NCBI RefSeq assembly: GCF_902859695.1
Contig: NZ_CADIJL010000016.1
Coordinates: 56,782-120,781, forward strand
From: Achromobacter ruhlandii
Lineage (GTDB): Bacteria; Pseudomonadota; Gammaproteobacteria; Burkholderiales; Burkholderiaceae_B
Length of the DNA stretch: 64,000 nt
Direction of reading: 5' to 3'
Position numbers and translations under genes: made by a program. Positions 10,496 to 19,012 of this stretch are shown here, piece after piece; the first letter of the stretch is position 1, and each line of letters opens with the position of its first letter. The notes below the pieces were generated by a model, which was not told the DNA's origin, did no database searches, and saw nothing but the letters and a program-made list of their open reading frames with translations.

Positions 10496-11422
10496 CTAGC
10501 TGCCGACCAGCTTCAAGGTATCGAGCGGCGTGACGGCCTTGAACGCCTTGCGGGTGGCGATGTGCTCGGGACGCGGGGTCAGTCCGTACTTGGGCGGCTC
10601 CAGCGTGTTTTCCACGCTGTTGTAGACCATGAACACGTTGGCGCGCGGCCACGGCGAGATGTTGCTGTTGGAGCCGTGCATGGTGTTGCAGTCGAAGAAC
10701 ACCACCGAGCCGGCCTTGGCCGTCATGGTGCGGATGCCGCCCTGCTCGACCAGCAACTGCAGGCTGACCGGATCCGGCACGCCGTACTCCTGCTTCTTGA
10801 GCGACTGCTTGTAGTGGTCGTTGGGGGTTTCGCCGACGCACGAGATGAACTGCCGATGCGAGCCCGGCACCAGCATCAGCGGGCCGTTGCAGTCATTGTT
10901 CTCGGTCAGCAGCACCGAGCAACTGAGCGCGCGCATCGACGGCATGCCGTCTTCCACGTGCCAGGTCTCGAAATCCGAGTGCCAGTAGAACTCCTTGCCC
11001 TTGAAGCCGGGCTTCATGTTGGCGCGGGACTGGTGGATGTAGACCTCGGACCCCAGGATCTGGCGCGCCACGTTGACCAGCCGCGGATCGCGCACCAGGC
11101 GCGCCAGCACGGGATTGAGCACGTGCACCATGAAAATCGAGCGCACGGCGTTGCTGCCGGGCTCGGTGATCGACTCTTCGCGGCGGATGATCGACGGGTC
11201 GCGCGTCATGCGCTCGACCTCGGCCGACAGCGCCCGCACTTCGGCTTCGGAGAACACGTCCTCCAGCAGCAGGAAGCCATCGCGCTCGTAGCTGCCGATC
11301 TGTTCGCCGCTCAGGGCGTTGGCGTACTTGCCTTCTCCATAGACCACCGGATCCTGGCGGGAAATGATGGCGGAACTGCGATCCGTACGGGAGGCGTACG
11401 GATCCTGCGCAGGTGAGATCAT
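10496..11422 (-). CDS. ectD: Ectoine hydroxylase
   Basis: 308 residues. A Fe(II)/2-oxoglutarate dioxygenase that turns ectoine into 5-hydroxyectoine. The diagnostic stretch 'FYWHSDFETWHVEDGMPSMR' is present. Iron ligands His148, Asp150 and His249 and the 2-oxoglutarate region 'WPRANVFMVYNS' are visible. It is the last gene of the operon, 15 bases after ectC. Confidence 0.97.
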   Translation of the reverse strand: MISPAQDPYASRTDRSSAIISRQDPVVYGEGKYANALSGEQIGSYERDGFLLLEDVFSEAEVRALSAEVERMTRDPSIIRREESITEPGSNAVRSIFMVHVLNPVLARLVRDPRLVNVARQILGSEVYIHQSRANMKPGFKGKEFYWHSDFETWHVEDGMPSMRALSCSVLLTENNDCNGPLMLVPGSHRQFISCVGETPNDHYKQSLKKQEYGVPDPVSLQLLVEQGGIRTMTAKAGSVVFFDCNTMHGSNSNISPWPRANVFMVYNSVENTLEPPKYGLTPRPEHIATRKAFKAVTPLDTLKLVGS

Positions 11423-11437
11423 GCGAACCTCCTTGTA

Positions 11438-11842
11438 TCAGGCCGCTTGGGCTTCGGCTTCAGGCAGGGCGTAGACGCCCTCTTTATCGTGCACTTCCTG
11501 GCCGGTCAGCGGCGGGTTGAAGACGCAGATGACGCGCAGCGGCTCTTTGCCGCCGCACAGCCAGTGCTCGTCGTGCTCGTTCAGCGCGTAGACCACGCCC
11601 GGGCCGAGTTCATACTTCTTGCCGTCGGCAATCGTCTCGATGGAGCCGTCGCCCTCGATGCACCACACCGCTTCCAGGTGATTCTTGTAGTGGATGTGGG
11701 TGCGCCCGCCCGGGAAGATGGTGGTCTCGTGGAAGGAGAAGCCCATGCCGTCCTTCTTGAGCAGCACGCGGCGGCTGACCCAGGTATCGGTGCGGACTTC
11801 GTCGGCGGTGCCGATCACATCTTTGACATTGCGTACGATCAT
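11438..11842 (-). CDS. ectC: L-ectoine synthase
   Basis: 134 residues. A cupin-fold hydro-lyase that closes N-gamma-acetyl-diaminobutyrate to ectoine. Family motifs 'GFSFHETTIFPG' and 'HYKNHLEAVWCIEGDGSIE' are intact. Its ATG overlaps the ectB stop codon (ATGA), so the two are translationally coupled. Confidence 0.97.
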   Translation of the reverse strand: MIVRNVKDVIGTADEVRTDTWVSRRVLLKKDGMGFSFHETTIFPGGRTHIHYKNHLEAVWCIEGDGSIETIADGKKYELGPGVVYALNEHDEHWLCGGKEPLRVICVFNPPLTGQEVHDKEGVYALPEAEAQAA

Positions 11843-13146
11843 TGACGTTTTCCTCCAAATTTCAGGATGCGGGCGGACTGCCCCTCTTCGGCCAGCGCGT
11901 CGGCCACGCTGGCCTCGATCACTTCCAGGCCCTTGGACAGCAGGTCTTCCTCGATGGTCAGCGCCGGCAGCAGCTTGAGCACTTCGTCATGCGCGCCCGA
12001 GGTCTCGATGACCACGCCGCGCTTGAAGGCGTTGGCGGCGATGCGGTTGGACAGCGCCGGGGTGGCATTGCTGACCAGGCCCTGGATCAGGCCGCGGCCA
12101 CGCACCGACAGGCCGGCGTTGGGATAGCTGTGCACCAGGTTTTCCAGCCAGTCGCGCACCAGGCGCTCCTTGCGCTGGATCTCGGCGGTGAACGCGGTGT
12201 TGGTCCAGTAGGTTTCCAGCGCCTGGGTGGCGGTGACGAAGGCCAGGTTGTTGCCGCGGAAAGTGCCGCTATGGGCGCCGGGCTTCCAGACGTCCAGCTC
12301 GGGCTTCATCAGCACCAGCGACATCGGCAGGCCAAAGCCCGACAGCGACTTGGACAACGTGATGATGTCGGGGCGGATGCCGGCGGCCTCGAAGCTGAAG
12401 AAGGTGCCGGTGCGGCCGCAGCCGACCTGGATGTCGTCCACGATCAGCAGCATGTCGTGGCGCTTGCAGAGCTTGTCCAGTTCCTTGAGCCAGCGCAGCG
12501 TGGCGACGTTGACGCCGCCCTCGCCCTGCACCGTCTCGACGATGACGGCGGCGGGCTTGTCCATGCCGCTGCTGGGATCTTCCAGCATGCGCTCCAGGTA
12601 GGCCATGGTGTCCACGTCCGGGCCGAAGTAGCCGTCATAGGGCATGAACGTGGTGTTGCCCAGCGGGTAGCCGGAGGCATCGCGGAACTTCATGTTCGCG
12701 GTCACCGCCAGCGAGCCGCCGCTGACGCCGTGAAAGCCGTGCGTGAAGGAAATCACATTGGGACGCCCCTTCACCTGGCGCGCGATCTTGAGCGCCGCCT
12801 CGACCGCATTGGTGCCGGTGGGGCCGGTGAACTGCAGGGTGTATTGCCAGTTGCGCGGCTTGAGCAGCACGCGGTCGACCGCCTCGAGGAAGCTTTTCTT
12901 GGCGCTGGTGGCCATGTCCAGGCCATGCACCACGCCGTCCGCCTGCACGTACTCGAGCAGCTTTTCCTTGAAGATGGGATTGTTGTGGCCGTAGTTCAAC
13001 GTGCCGGCGCCGCTGAAGAAGTCGATGTACTCGCCACCGTCCTCATCCACCAGCGTCGATCCCCTGGCCTGGCTGAAGATCACGGGAAAAGACCGGATAT
13101 AGCCCCGTACTTCCGACTCCATCCGGTCGAAGATTTTCAAGTCCAT
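11839..13146 (-). CDS. ectB: Diaminobutyrate-2-oxoglutarate aminotransferase
   Basis: 435 residues. A class III PLP aminotransferase that makes L-2,4-diaminobutyrate from aspartate semialdehyde and glutamate, the first ectoine step. The PLP lysine is in 'LSKSLSGFGLP' (about Lys266), with the cofactor region 'DDIQVGCGRTG'. The start at 13146 is preceded by a strong AGGGAGGA ribosome binding site. It is 120 bases downstream of ectA, an unusually wide gap for this operon that contains a 14-bp palindrome. Confidence 0.97.
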   Translation of the reverse strand: MDLKIFDRMESEVRGYIRSFPVIFSQARGSTLVDEDGGEYIDFFSGAGTLNYGHNNPIFKEKLLEYVQADGVVHGLDMATSAKKSFLEAVDRVLLKPRNWQYTLQFTGPTGTNAVEAALKIARQVKGRPNVISFTHGFHGVSGGSLAVTANMKFRDASGYPLGNTTFMPYDGYFGPDVDTMAYLERMLEDPSSGMDKPAAVIVETVQGEGGVNVATLRWLKELDKLCKRHDMLLIVDDIQVGCGRTGTFFSFEAAGIRPDIITLSKSLSGFGLPMSLVLMKPELDVWKPGAHSGTFRGNNLAFVTATQALETYWTNTAFTAEIQRKERLVRDWLENLVHSYPNAGLSVRGRGLIQGLVSNATPALSNRIAANAFKRGVVIETSGAHDEVLKLLPALTIEEDLLSKGLEVIEASVADALAEEGQSARILKFGGKRQ

Positions 13147-13213
13147 GTGATTATTCCTCCCTTTCATCTCATAAGTTGACAGACGGCCAGATCCCTTCCG
13201 CATGCGCGCCAGG

Positions 13214-13227
13214 CGCATCCGGATGCG
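13214..13227. promoter_or_regulatory. Perfect 14-bp palindrome between ectA and ectB
   Basis: CGCATCC at 13214-13220 is followed directly by its complement GGATGCG. It lies in the 120-base ectA-ectB gap and may be an RNA hairpin that sets relative expression or mRNA processing; its role is unknown. Confidence 0.4.
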
Positions 13228-13266
13228 TCAAAGCCATCCCGGTTTTCGACAGGACCGCGTTGCCGC

Positions 13267-13827
13267 CTAGGGAGCGGGCAAGGTGAACGGGCCTATCCTC
13301 AACAACATCTCGTCGTCATGGTCCGCGCCGCCGAACAGTTGCCGGTCGAAGAACGGCTGCTCGGAGACGTGGGCGCCCAGTTCGCCGGCCAGGCCGGCGA
13401 AGGTGCGGCGCGAGGCCTGGTTGTCAGGCGCCACCGTGGTTTCAAGATGACGAACATGCGCGAGCCCCTCGCGTTGCAAGAGCGCCCGAAGCATGGCGCG
13501 GCCTAACCGTTGGCCGCGTGCGCGGGTGTGCACGGCGACCTGCCAGACGAACAACACGTCGGGCCGGTCGGCAAGCACGTAAGCGGAGATAAATCCATCG
13601 ATGCGTCCTCCGGCGCTTTCGGCCAGGACGCAGGTGCCGCGGTTGTGCTCGCACAGGAGCAGATACGCGTATAGGGAATTGAGGTCGAGTGGCGGGCACT
13701 CGGAAATGAGCTGGTGGATCGCGGCGCCGTCCTTGCGGCGGGGCTCACGCAACAGATGCGTTTTGCTGCCCGCCGCCGGCGCCACGGCACTTGAGTTCGT
13801 AGGGTCGTGCAGTTCGTTTGCTCTCAT
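13267..13827 (-). CDS. ectA: L-2,4-diaminobutyrate N-acetyltransferase
   Basis: 186 residues. A GNAT-fold enzyme that acetylates diaminobutyrate at the gamma nitrogen. Typical segments are '[23 protein letters not shown]', the acetyl-CoA loop '[11 protein letters not shown]' and '[15 protein letters not shown]'. Its start overlaps the end of the MarR-type ectR by four bases (ATGA). Confidence 0.96.
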   Translation of the reverse strand: MRANELHDPTNSSAVAPAAGSKTHLLREPRRKDGAAIHQLISECPPLDLNSLYAYLLLCEHNRGTCVLAESAGGRIDGFISAYVLADRPDVLFVWQVAVHTRARGQRLGRAMLRALLQREGLAHVRHLETTVAPDNQASRRTFAGLAGELGAHVSEQPFFDRQLFGGADHDDEMLLRIGPFTLPAP

Positions 13828-14372
13828 ACAACCAATCCTGATTCGGGAGGCGCGCCACCGGTGGGCACCTCGAGGATGGGCGACGACGCGTCGCCCTGGG
13901 GTTCCGTCGCCACCCCGCTCTCTTCTTCCATGAGCGCGACGATGCGCTCGAGCGACAGGGTGATGGTGGCCTGCTCCAGCTCCGGCAACGCGTTGAGCGC
14001 GTCGGCCAGGTGCTTTTGCAGCGGCGACGGCGCCTGCTGCGCGACCTCGCGGCCGGCGTCGGTGGCAGTCACGAAAACAATGCGGCGGTCTTCACGGCCG
14101 CGTTCGCGGCGGATCAGGCCCTTGTCTTCCAGGCGGTCGAGAATGCCGACGACCGTGCTGGGGCTGACGTGGATCTCGCGGCTGATCGCCGTGGCCGTCA
14201 TCGGCCCATTGGCAATGACCGTGCGCAGGCACATCAGCTGCGGCGCGGTGATATGGCTCACCGCGGACAGCTGGCGCGAATGCAACGCGATGGATCGCGT
14301 GATCCGGCGCAGTGCCCGCAGGATGCGCAGGTCATATTGCTGCGCGGGGTCGGTTACGGTCTGTTTATTCAT
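13824..14372 (-). CDS. ectR: MarR-family regulator of the ectoine operon
   Basis: 182 residues. The winged-helix DNA-binding region is about residues 45-110 ('[29 protein letters not shown]...DRRIVFV'). EctR proteins of halotolerant methylotrophs are MarR repressors of ectABC. Here the gene is not divergent but is the first gene of the operon, and its stop codon overlaps the ectA start codon. This would give negative feedback on the whole operon. The C-terminal 40 residues are an acidic, probably disordered tail. Confidence 0.88.
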   Translation of the reverse strand: MNKQTVTDPAQQYDLRILRALRRITRSIALHSRQLSAVSHITAPQLMCLRTVIANGPMTATAISREIHVSPSTVVGILDRLEDKGLIRRERGREDRRIVFVTATDAGREVAQQAPSPLQKHLADALNALPELEQATITLSLERIVALMEEESGVATEPQGDASSPILEVPTGGAPPESGLVV

Positions 14373-14379
14373 GACTGAA

Positions 14380-14392
14380 TTAGTTCAGCTAA
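14380..14392. promoter_or_regulatory. Candidate EctR operator
   Basis: Inverted repeat TTAG-TTCAG-CTAA with AT-rich flanks, 8-20 bases before the ectR start and just downstream of the predicted transcription start near 14402. The position fits a repressor that blocks its own operon; binding by EctR is inference. Confidence 0.5.
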
Positions 14393-14408
14393 ATTGATTT
14401 CTATACGA

Positions 14409-14437
14409 ATGATATGGGTGACCTATCCCTGTGTCAA
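14409..14437 (-). promoter_or_regulatory. Sigma-70 promoter of the ectR-ectABCD operon
   Basis: On the minus strand there is a consensus -35 TTGACA (14437-14432) and, 17 bases on, a -10 TATCAT (14414-14409). Predicted start near 14402. Confidence 0.7.
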
Positions 14438-14550
14438 ACCGGATCGACCCTCATTTTGTAATCATTTCCGCGCATTCCGTCGTCAAGTCGCCGGGGGCGT
14501 CCCCGGGAACGGCGGTCGTTACGATTTGCCGGAATCGTTCTACATTTCGC

Positions 14551-14572
14551 AAATAAAACATCCGTTTTATTT
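14551..14572. promoter_or_regulatory. 22-bp palindrome upstream of the rpiR-type gene
   Basis: AAATAAAAC (14551-14559), spacer ATCC, then the exact complement GTTTTATTT (14564-14572). A further GTTTTATT half-site lies at 14596-14603. The AT-rich symmetry in this GC-rich genome and the place 50 bases before the rpiR-type start make it a likely operator. Confidence 0.55.
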
Positions 14573-14621
14573 TTACCCAGACAGCGGTAGCATTTGTTTT
14601 ATTGCTTTCGCTTATTCCGCC

Positions 14622-15563
14622 ATGATCGCGCCCCTGCAAGACCACCTGCGCCGCCTCAGCGCCACCCTGCCCGCCGAATTACAGCGCGCGGCGCATTGGG
14701 TGCTGGCCAATCCGGCCGAAGTGGGACTGTGGTCGATGCGCCGGCAGGCGCAGGCAGTGGGCGTCTCCCCCGCCACCATGCTGCGCCTGGCGCGCGCTGC
14801 CGGGCATGACAGCTACGAGGCCTTCCGCGCGCCCTTCCAACGCGCTTTGGCCGGCGCCGCCGACAACGGCTTGCGCGAGCGCGCGGCGCGTCTGCAGGCC
14901 GCGCACGCCCACCCGGCCGGCGGCGCGGGGCAGGATGCGCTGACGCAATGGCAGACGGCGGCTCTGGCCTCGGTCTGGCAAACCAACGACGCGGTGGCGT
15001 TCGACGCCGCCGTCGATACCCTGCTACGGGCGCGCCAGGTCGGCTTCCTGGGGACGCGCTCGGCCTTCGGCGTCGCCTTCCAGATGCGCTATGCCTACCA
15101 CCTGCTGCGCCGCAACGGCATCCTGATCGATGGACTGGGCGGCGCGGCGGCCGAGGATGCCGACAGCCTGCAGGCCGGCGACGCCCTCGTGGTGATATCG
15201 CAGGCCCCCTATCCGACCGCGACGGTGCGCCTGACCCGCGAGATCGCCGCCCGCGGCGTCGCCGTGCTGGCGCTGACCGACAGCGACACCAGCCCGGTGG
15301 CGCGGGCCGCCCGCCATGTGTTGCGCTTCACCCGTCCCGCCGACACCGGGCCGGATGACGGCGAGGCGCGGGATCCCGCGTCCTTCTTCCACAGCACCGC
15401 GGGTCTGCTGGGCCTGGCCGAACACCTGATCGCGCGGCTCGCGGCCCGCGGCGGCGAGGCGGTGCTGCAACGCCTGGACGAGATCGAGGCGCGGCTGCGA
15501 GCCGACGGCGCCTATTGGCGCGACCCGCCGCGCGGGCGCGGCGCGGCGCCGGCTCCGGAATGA
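14622..15563 (+). CDS. MurR/RpiR-family transcriptional regulator
   Basis: 313 residues from the ATG at 14622; the longer frame upstream has no family similarity. Residues 1-80 are the RpiR helix-turn-helix domain ('LWSMRRQAQAVGVSPATMLRLARAAGHDSYEAFR'). Residues 135-270 form a SIS sugar-phosphate-type sensor domain ('ALVVISQAPYPTATVRLTREIAARGVAVLALTDSDTSPVA'). It sits 70 bases before a class III aminotransferase and probably controls it. The effector is unknown; RpiR proteins next to aminotransferases often govern amino acid or amino-sugar use. Confidence 0.85.
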   Translation: MIAPLQDHLRRLSATLPAELQRAAHWVLANPAEVGLWSMRRQAQAVGVSPATMLRLARAAGHDSYEAFRAPFQRALAGAADNGLRERAARLQAAHAHPAGGAGQDALTQWQTAALASVWQTNDAVAFDAAVDTLLRARQVGFLGTRSAFGVAFQMRYAYHLLRRNGILIDGLGGAAAEDADSLQAGDALVVISQAPYPTATVRLTREIAARGVAVLALTDSDTSPVARAARHVLRFTRPADTGPDDGEARDPASFFHSTAGLLGLAEHLIARLAARGGEAVLQRLDEIEARLRADGAYWRDPPRGRGAAPAPE

Positions 15564-15633
15564 CCCCGCCGCGCGCCGCTTCCCACCTTTTCGCCATCCG
15601 TCACCCGCCCTTCCCGCTCCGGAGTTCCTCATC

Positions 15634-16974
15634 ATGACCCACACCCGAGTCCTTCATCGTTCCCTGCGCAGCACGCCCCCGGTCGCGGTCCGCGGCCAGG
15701 GCGCCTGGCTCTATGACCAGGAGGGCCGCGCCTATCTGGACGGTTCGGGAGGCGCCGCGGTCTCGTGCCTGGGGCACAACCACCCCGACGTGCAGGCCGC
15801 GATGCACGCGCAGATCGATGCGCTGGCCTATGCCCACACCAGCTTCTTCACCACCGAGGTCGCCGAGCAGTTGGCCGCCACCCTGGTGGCCGACGCGCCG
15901 GCCGGCACCTCGCATGCGTACTTCGTCTCGGGCGGCTCGGAGGCGATCGAGGCCGCGTTGAAGATGGCGCGCCAGTACTACGTCGAGATTGGCCAGCCGC
16001 AGCGCCGCCACATCGTGGCGCGGCGCCAGAGCTATCACGGCAACACGCTGGGCGCGCTGGCGGTGGGCGGCAACGCCTGGCGCCGGGCGCAGTTCGCGCC
16101 GCTGCTGATCGACGTGGCGCACGTGTCGCCGTGCTATGCCTACCGCGACCAGGCGGCTGGCGAAACCGATGATCAATACGCCGAACGGCTGGCGCAGGAG
16201 CTGGAGCAGACCTTTCAGCGCCTCGGCCCCGCCAGCGTGATGGCCTTTGTTGCCGAGCCGGTGGTGGGCGCGACCTCGGGCGCGGTGACCGCGGTGCCGG
16301 GCTACTTCCGCCGCATCCGCGAGGTCTGCGATCGCCACGGCGTGCTGCTGATCGCCGACGAGGTCATGTGCGGCATGGGCCGCACCGGCACCTTGTACGC
16401 CGTCGAGCAGGAAGGCATCACGCCCGACCTGATCACCATCGCCAAAGGCCTGGGCGGCGGCTACCAGCCGATCGGCGCGGTCATGGCGCAGGAACGCATC
16501 GTGCAGGCGATGCAGCAGGGCAGCGGCTTCTTCCAGCACGGCCACACCTACTTGGGCCACGCCACCGCGTGCGCGGCCTCGCTGGCGGTGCAGCAGGTGA
16601 TCAAGCGCGACAACCTGCTGGCGCGCGTGCGCGCCCAGGGCGAGGGACTGCGCCAGCGCCTGCGGCAGGCGCTGGGCGACCATCCGCACGTCGGCGATAT
16701 CCGCGGCCGCGGGCTGTTCATGGGCGTGGAACTGGTGCGGGACCGGGCCAGCAAAGCGACCTTCGACCCGGCCCTGTCGCTGCATGCGCGCATCAAGCGC
16801 GAAGCCATGGCGCGCGGCCTGATGGTCTATCCGATGGGCGGCACCATCGATGGCCGCCAGGGCGACCACGTGCTGCTGGCCCCGCCCTTCATCATCACGG
16901 ACGACGAGCTGGACCAACTGACCGAACGCCTGGCCGGCGCTATCGACGCCGCCATTGCCGACAGCGGCCGCTGA
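15634..16974 (+). CDS. Class III PLP-dependent aminotransferase
   Basis: 446 residues. Fold type I aminotransferase of the omega-amino acid/aspartate aminotransferase-annotated group. Visible features are the PLP phosphate site 'VSGGSEAIEAALKMARQY', the ring-binding Asp in 'LLIADEVMCGMGRTG' and the Schiff-base Lys271 in 'ITIAKGLGGGYQPIGAV'. Family neighbours act on taurine, beta-alanine, diaminobutyrate or similar terminal amines with pyruvate or 2-oxoglutarate; the substrate cannot be set from sequence. It pairs with the RpiR regulator upstream. Its position beside the ectoine operon makes diaminobutyrate breakdown (DoeD-like) a possible but unproven role. Confidence 0.85.
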   Translation: MTHTRVLHRSLRSTPPVAVRGQGAWLYDQEGRAYLDGSGGAAVSCLGHNHPDVQAAMHAQIDALAYAHTSFFTTEVAEQLAATLVADAPAGTSHAYFVSGGSEAIEAALKMARQYYVEIGQPQRRHIVARRQSYHGNTLGALAVGGNAWRRAQFAPLLIDVAHVSPCYAYRDQAAGETDDQYAERLAQELEQTFQRLGPASVMAFVAEPVVGATSGAVTAVPGYFRRIREVCDRHGVLLIADEVMCGMGRTGTLYAVEQEGITPDLITIAKGLGGGYQPIGAVMAQERIVQAMQQGSGFFQHGHTYLGHATACAASLAVQQVIKRDNLLARVRAQGEGLRQRLRQALGDHPHVGDIRGRGLFMGVELVRDRASKATFDPALSLHARIKREAMARGLMVYPMGGTIDGRQGDHVLLAPPFIITDDELDQLTERLAGAIDAAIADSGR

Positions 16975-16986
16975 ACCGCAGGCGGC

Positions 16987-18249
16987 CTAGCCGGCCGGCG
17001 GCGTCGGCTGGCGGCGCCACGCGGGCCAGGCGCCGACGGTCAGCGCGCGCAGCAGCCATTCGACCGGGCCGTAGGCGTGGCGGCGCAGCCACCACGCCGA
17101 CAGCGGCAGCTGCGCCAGAAAGATCCCCACGGCGATCGCCAGGCCCGCGCCCGGCGACACGCTGCCCGTCAGGCGCAGGCCCCAGCCAGTGAAGAGGAAC
17201 GCGCACACCACCGATTGCATCAGGTAGTTGCTCAGCGCCATGCGGCCGGCCGGCGCCAGCGTACGCGCCAGCGCGGCGCCCGGTCGCGTGCGCATCGCCA
17301 GCAGCAGCGCCGCGGCGTACGACATGCTCAACAGCGGCGCCGTGAACAGGTCCATGGCCAGGCCCGGGGTTTCCCACAACGGGGACATCGACGGCAAGGC
17401 GGTGGTCGCATAGGCGGCGGACCCGGCCAGCCCGGGCAACGCCCCCAGCGCGCACAACAGCCACAACGCGCGCGGCTGGCGCCACGGATCGGCCAGCGCC
17501 TGGCGCCGGCCCAGCGCGTAGCCGACCAGGAACATGGCGAAGACAAAAGGACCCTGCACCAGCAGGATGACGCCCCAGATGCTGGTGGTCAGCTCATGCC
17601 AATGGCGGGCCACAGTGCTGCCGATGGTGCCGCGATAGGCCTCGATGGCGGCCTGCGAATCGGCCACGGCAACCCCATTGGCGGCGTGGCTCAATTCGAC
17701 GGTGCCGGCGGGATCGAGCAGGCTCAGCGCGCCCAGCAGCGTCCAGGCCAGCGACACCAACCCGATCAGCCACAGCGCGCGGCGCAAGGCGCGCCCCGGA
17801 TTCATGCGGCGGCACGCCATCAGCACCACGCCCAACGCCGCGTAGGTCAGCAGGATATCGCCCTGGTAGAACAGCACGGCGTGCGCCAGTCCCAGCAGCG
17901 CCAGACCGAGCAGGCGCCGCAGGAAGCGCGGCCCGAAGGCGGCGCCGCCGCGCTCGGCCGCGCTCATCTGCAAGGTGAAGCTATAGCCGAACAGAAACGA
18001 AAACAGCAGGTAGAACTTGGTCTCGAACAACCACGCCACCAGCCATCGCATCGCTAGGTCCCACGGCCGCGAGAAGGCGGGGTCGGTAATGCCGTTGGCG
18101 TAGAACGGCGAGGCGAACACGCCAATGTTGACGACCAGGATGCCGAACAGCGCGAAGCCGCGCAGCGCGTCGACGTGGGCAAGGCGCGGCGGGGCCGCCG
18201 TGGCGGCGCCCGCAACGGCGCTGACAGGAGCGTTCAGGGGGACGTTCAT
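16987..18249 (-). CDS. DUF418 (YeiB-like) membrane protein
   Basis: 420 residues with about eight to ten membrane helices. The N-terminal 'RLAHVDALRGFALFGILVVNI' and the C-terminal 'APAGRMALSNYLMQSVVCAFLF' are the signatures of the DUF418/YeiB group. Function is not established for the family; membership of an acyltransferase-3-like superfamily has been proposed. The start ATG overlaps the stop codon of the TetR gene upstream (ATGA), so the two are translationally coupled and the regulator probably controls it. Confidence 0.85.
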   Translation of the reverse strand: MNVPLNAPVSAVAGAATAAPPRLAHVDALRGFALFGILVVNIGVFASPFYANGITDPAFSRPWDLAMRWLVAWLFETKFYLLFSFLFGYSFTLQMSAAERGGAAFGPRFLRRLLGLALLGLAHAVLFYQGDILLTYAALGVVLMACRRMNPGRALRRALWLIGLVSLAWTLLGALSLLDPAGTVELSHAANGVAVADSQAAIEAYRGTIGSTVARHWHELTTSIWGVILLVQGPFVFAMFLVGYALGRRQALADPWRQPRALWLLCALGALPGLAGSAAYATTALPSMSPLWETPGLAMDLFTAPLLSMSYAAALLLAMRTRPGAALARTLAPAGRMALSNYLMQSVVCAFLFTGWGLRLTGSVSPGAGLAIAVGIFLAQLPLSAWWLRRHAYGPVEWLLRALTVGAWPAWRRQPTPPAG

Positions 18250-18869
18250 GACCGCCCGCCCGCTGTGTCGGGCGCCGGCGGCAGGCAACCCTGCAATGCC
18301 GCCTCGAGCAGCCGCCCGCCGGCCGCCGCGTCGAACCGCGGGTCCACCACCGATCGGCTGTAGATGCCGTCCAGCAGCAGCAACAGCAGGTCGGTCATTT
18401 CGGACACGGGGCGCGGCATGGCGTCCGGCGGCGCGTCCTGCCATACCGCCGCCAGCAGCGCTGCCAGCGATGCCTTGCGCTCGTCTTCATTGGCCATGAC
18501 CAACGTGTGCACACGGGGGTTGCGCACTGCCTCGGCCAGGATCTCCATACCCAACCGCGCGAAACCCGGATCGCGGTACTGCGCGAGGTTCTCGTCGATC
18601 CAGCCGATCAACGCGGCGCGCGCATCGCCCGCGACGGCGCCGGCCTGGCGGCGTGCGCGCAACGCGTCGGTGTCGGACGCGATCAGCGCCTCGATGATCT
18701 CGGCCTTGCTGGCGTAGTAATGGAACAGGTTGCCGGGACTCATCCCCGCGCGCGCGCAGATCTGCGCGGTCGAGGTGGCATGGAAGCCGTTTTCGGCGAA
18801 ACACTCGGCGGCGGCGGCCAGGATCTGGCGGCGCCGCTCCTGCTGCCGGGCGGGGTCGATTTTGCGCAT
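18246..18869 (-). CDS. TetR-family transcriptional regulator
   Basis: 207 residues. N-terminal DNA-binding domain 'RRRQILAAAAECFAENGFHATSTAQICARAGMSPGNLFHYYASKAEIIEAL' (residues 13-62), then an alpha-helical ligand domain with a conserved 'G.E...EA.RNP'. It leads an operon with the DUF418 membrane protein and has an inverted repeat just upstream, consistent with autoregulation. The ligand is unknown. Confidence 0.9.
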   Translation of the reverse strand: MRKIDPARQQERRRQILAAAAECFAENGFHATSTAQICARAGMSPGNLFHYYASKAEIIEALIASDTDALRARRQAGAVAGDARAALIGWIDENLAQYRDPGFARLGMEILAEAVRNPRVHTLVMANEDERKASLAALLAAVWQDAPPDAMPRPVSEMTDLLLLLLDGIYSRSVVDPRFDAAAGGRLLEAALQGCLPPAPDTAGGRS

Positions 18870-18886
18870 GCTGCGTCAGAGATAAA

Positions 18887-18914
18887 TTAATAGACTGATT
18901 GATCTATCTATTAA
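18887..18914. promoter_or_regulatory. Probable TetR operator
   Basis: Perfect 8-bp inverted repeat TTAATAGA (18887-18894) and TCTATTAA (18907-18914) with a 12-base spacer, starting 18 bases before the TetR gene's start codon. AT-rich half-sites in a GC-rich region suit an autoregulatory site. Confidence 0.6.
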
Positions 18915-18956
18915 ATATCGGGCTCCCGGACAACGTCAAGTCGCGGTTCCGGAAAC

Positions 18957-18986
18957 AAAACGGCGGACCCTGCGGGGTCCGCCGTT
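18957..18986 (-). terminator. Terminator of the parE-ycxB-parC operon
   Basis: Twelve-bp perfect stem (18959-18970 with 18975-18986), loop TGCG. On the minus strand it is followed by TTTTGTTT. It lies just downstream of the parC stop codon. Confidence 0.9.
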
Positions 18987-19012
18987 GAGGGACATCGCCA
19001 ACCGGACCGCGA

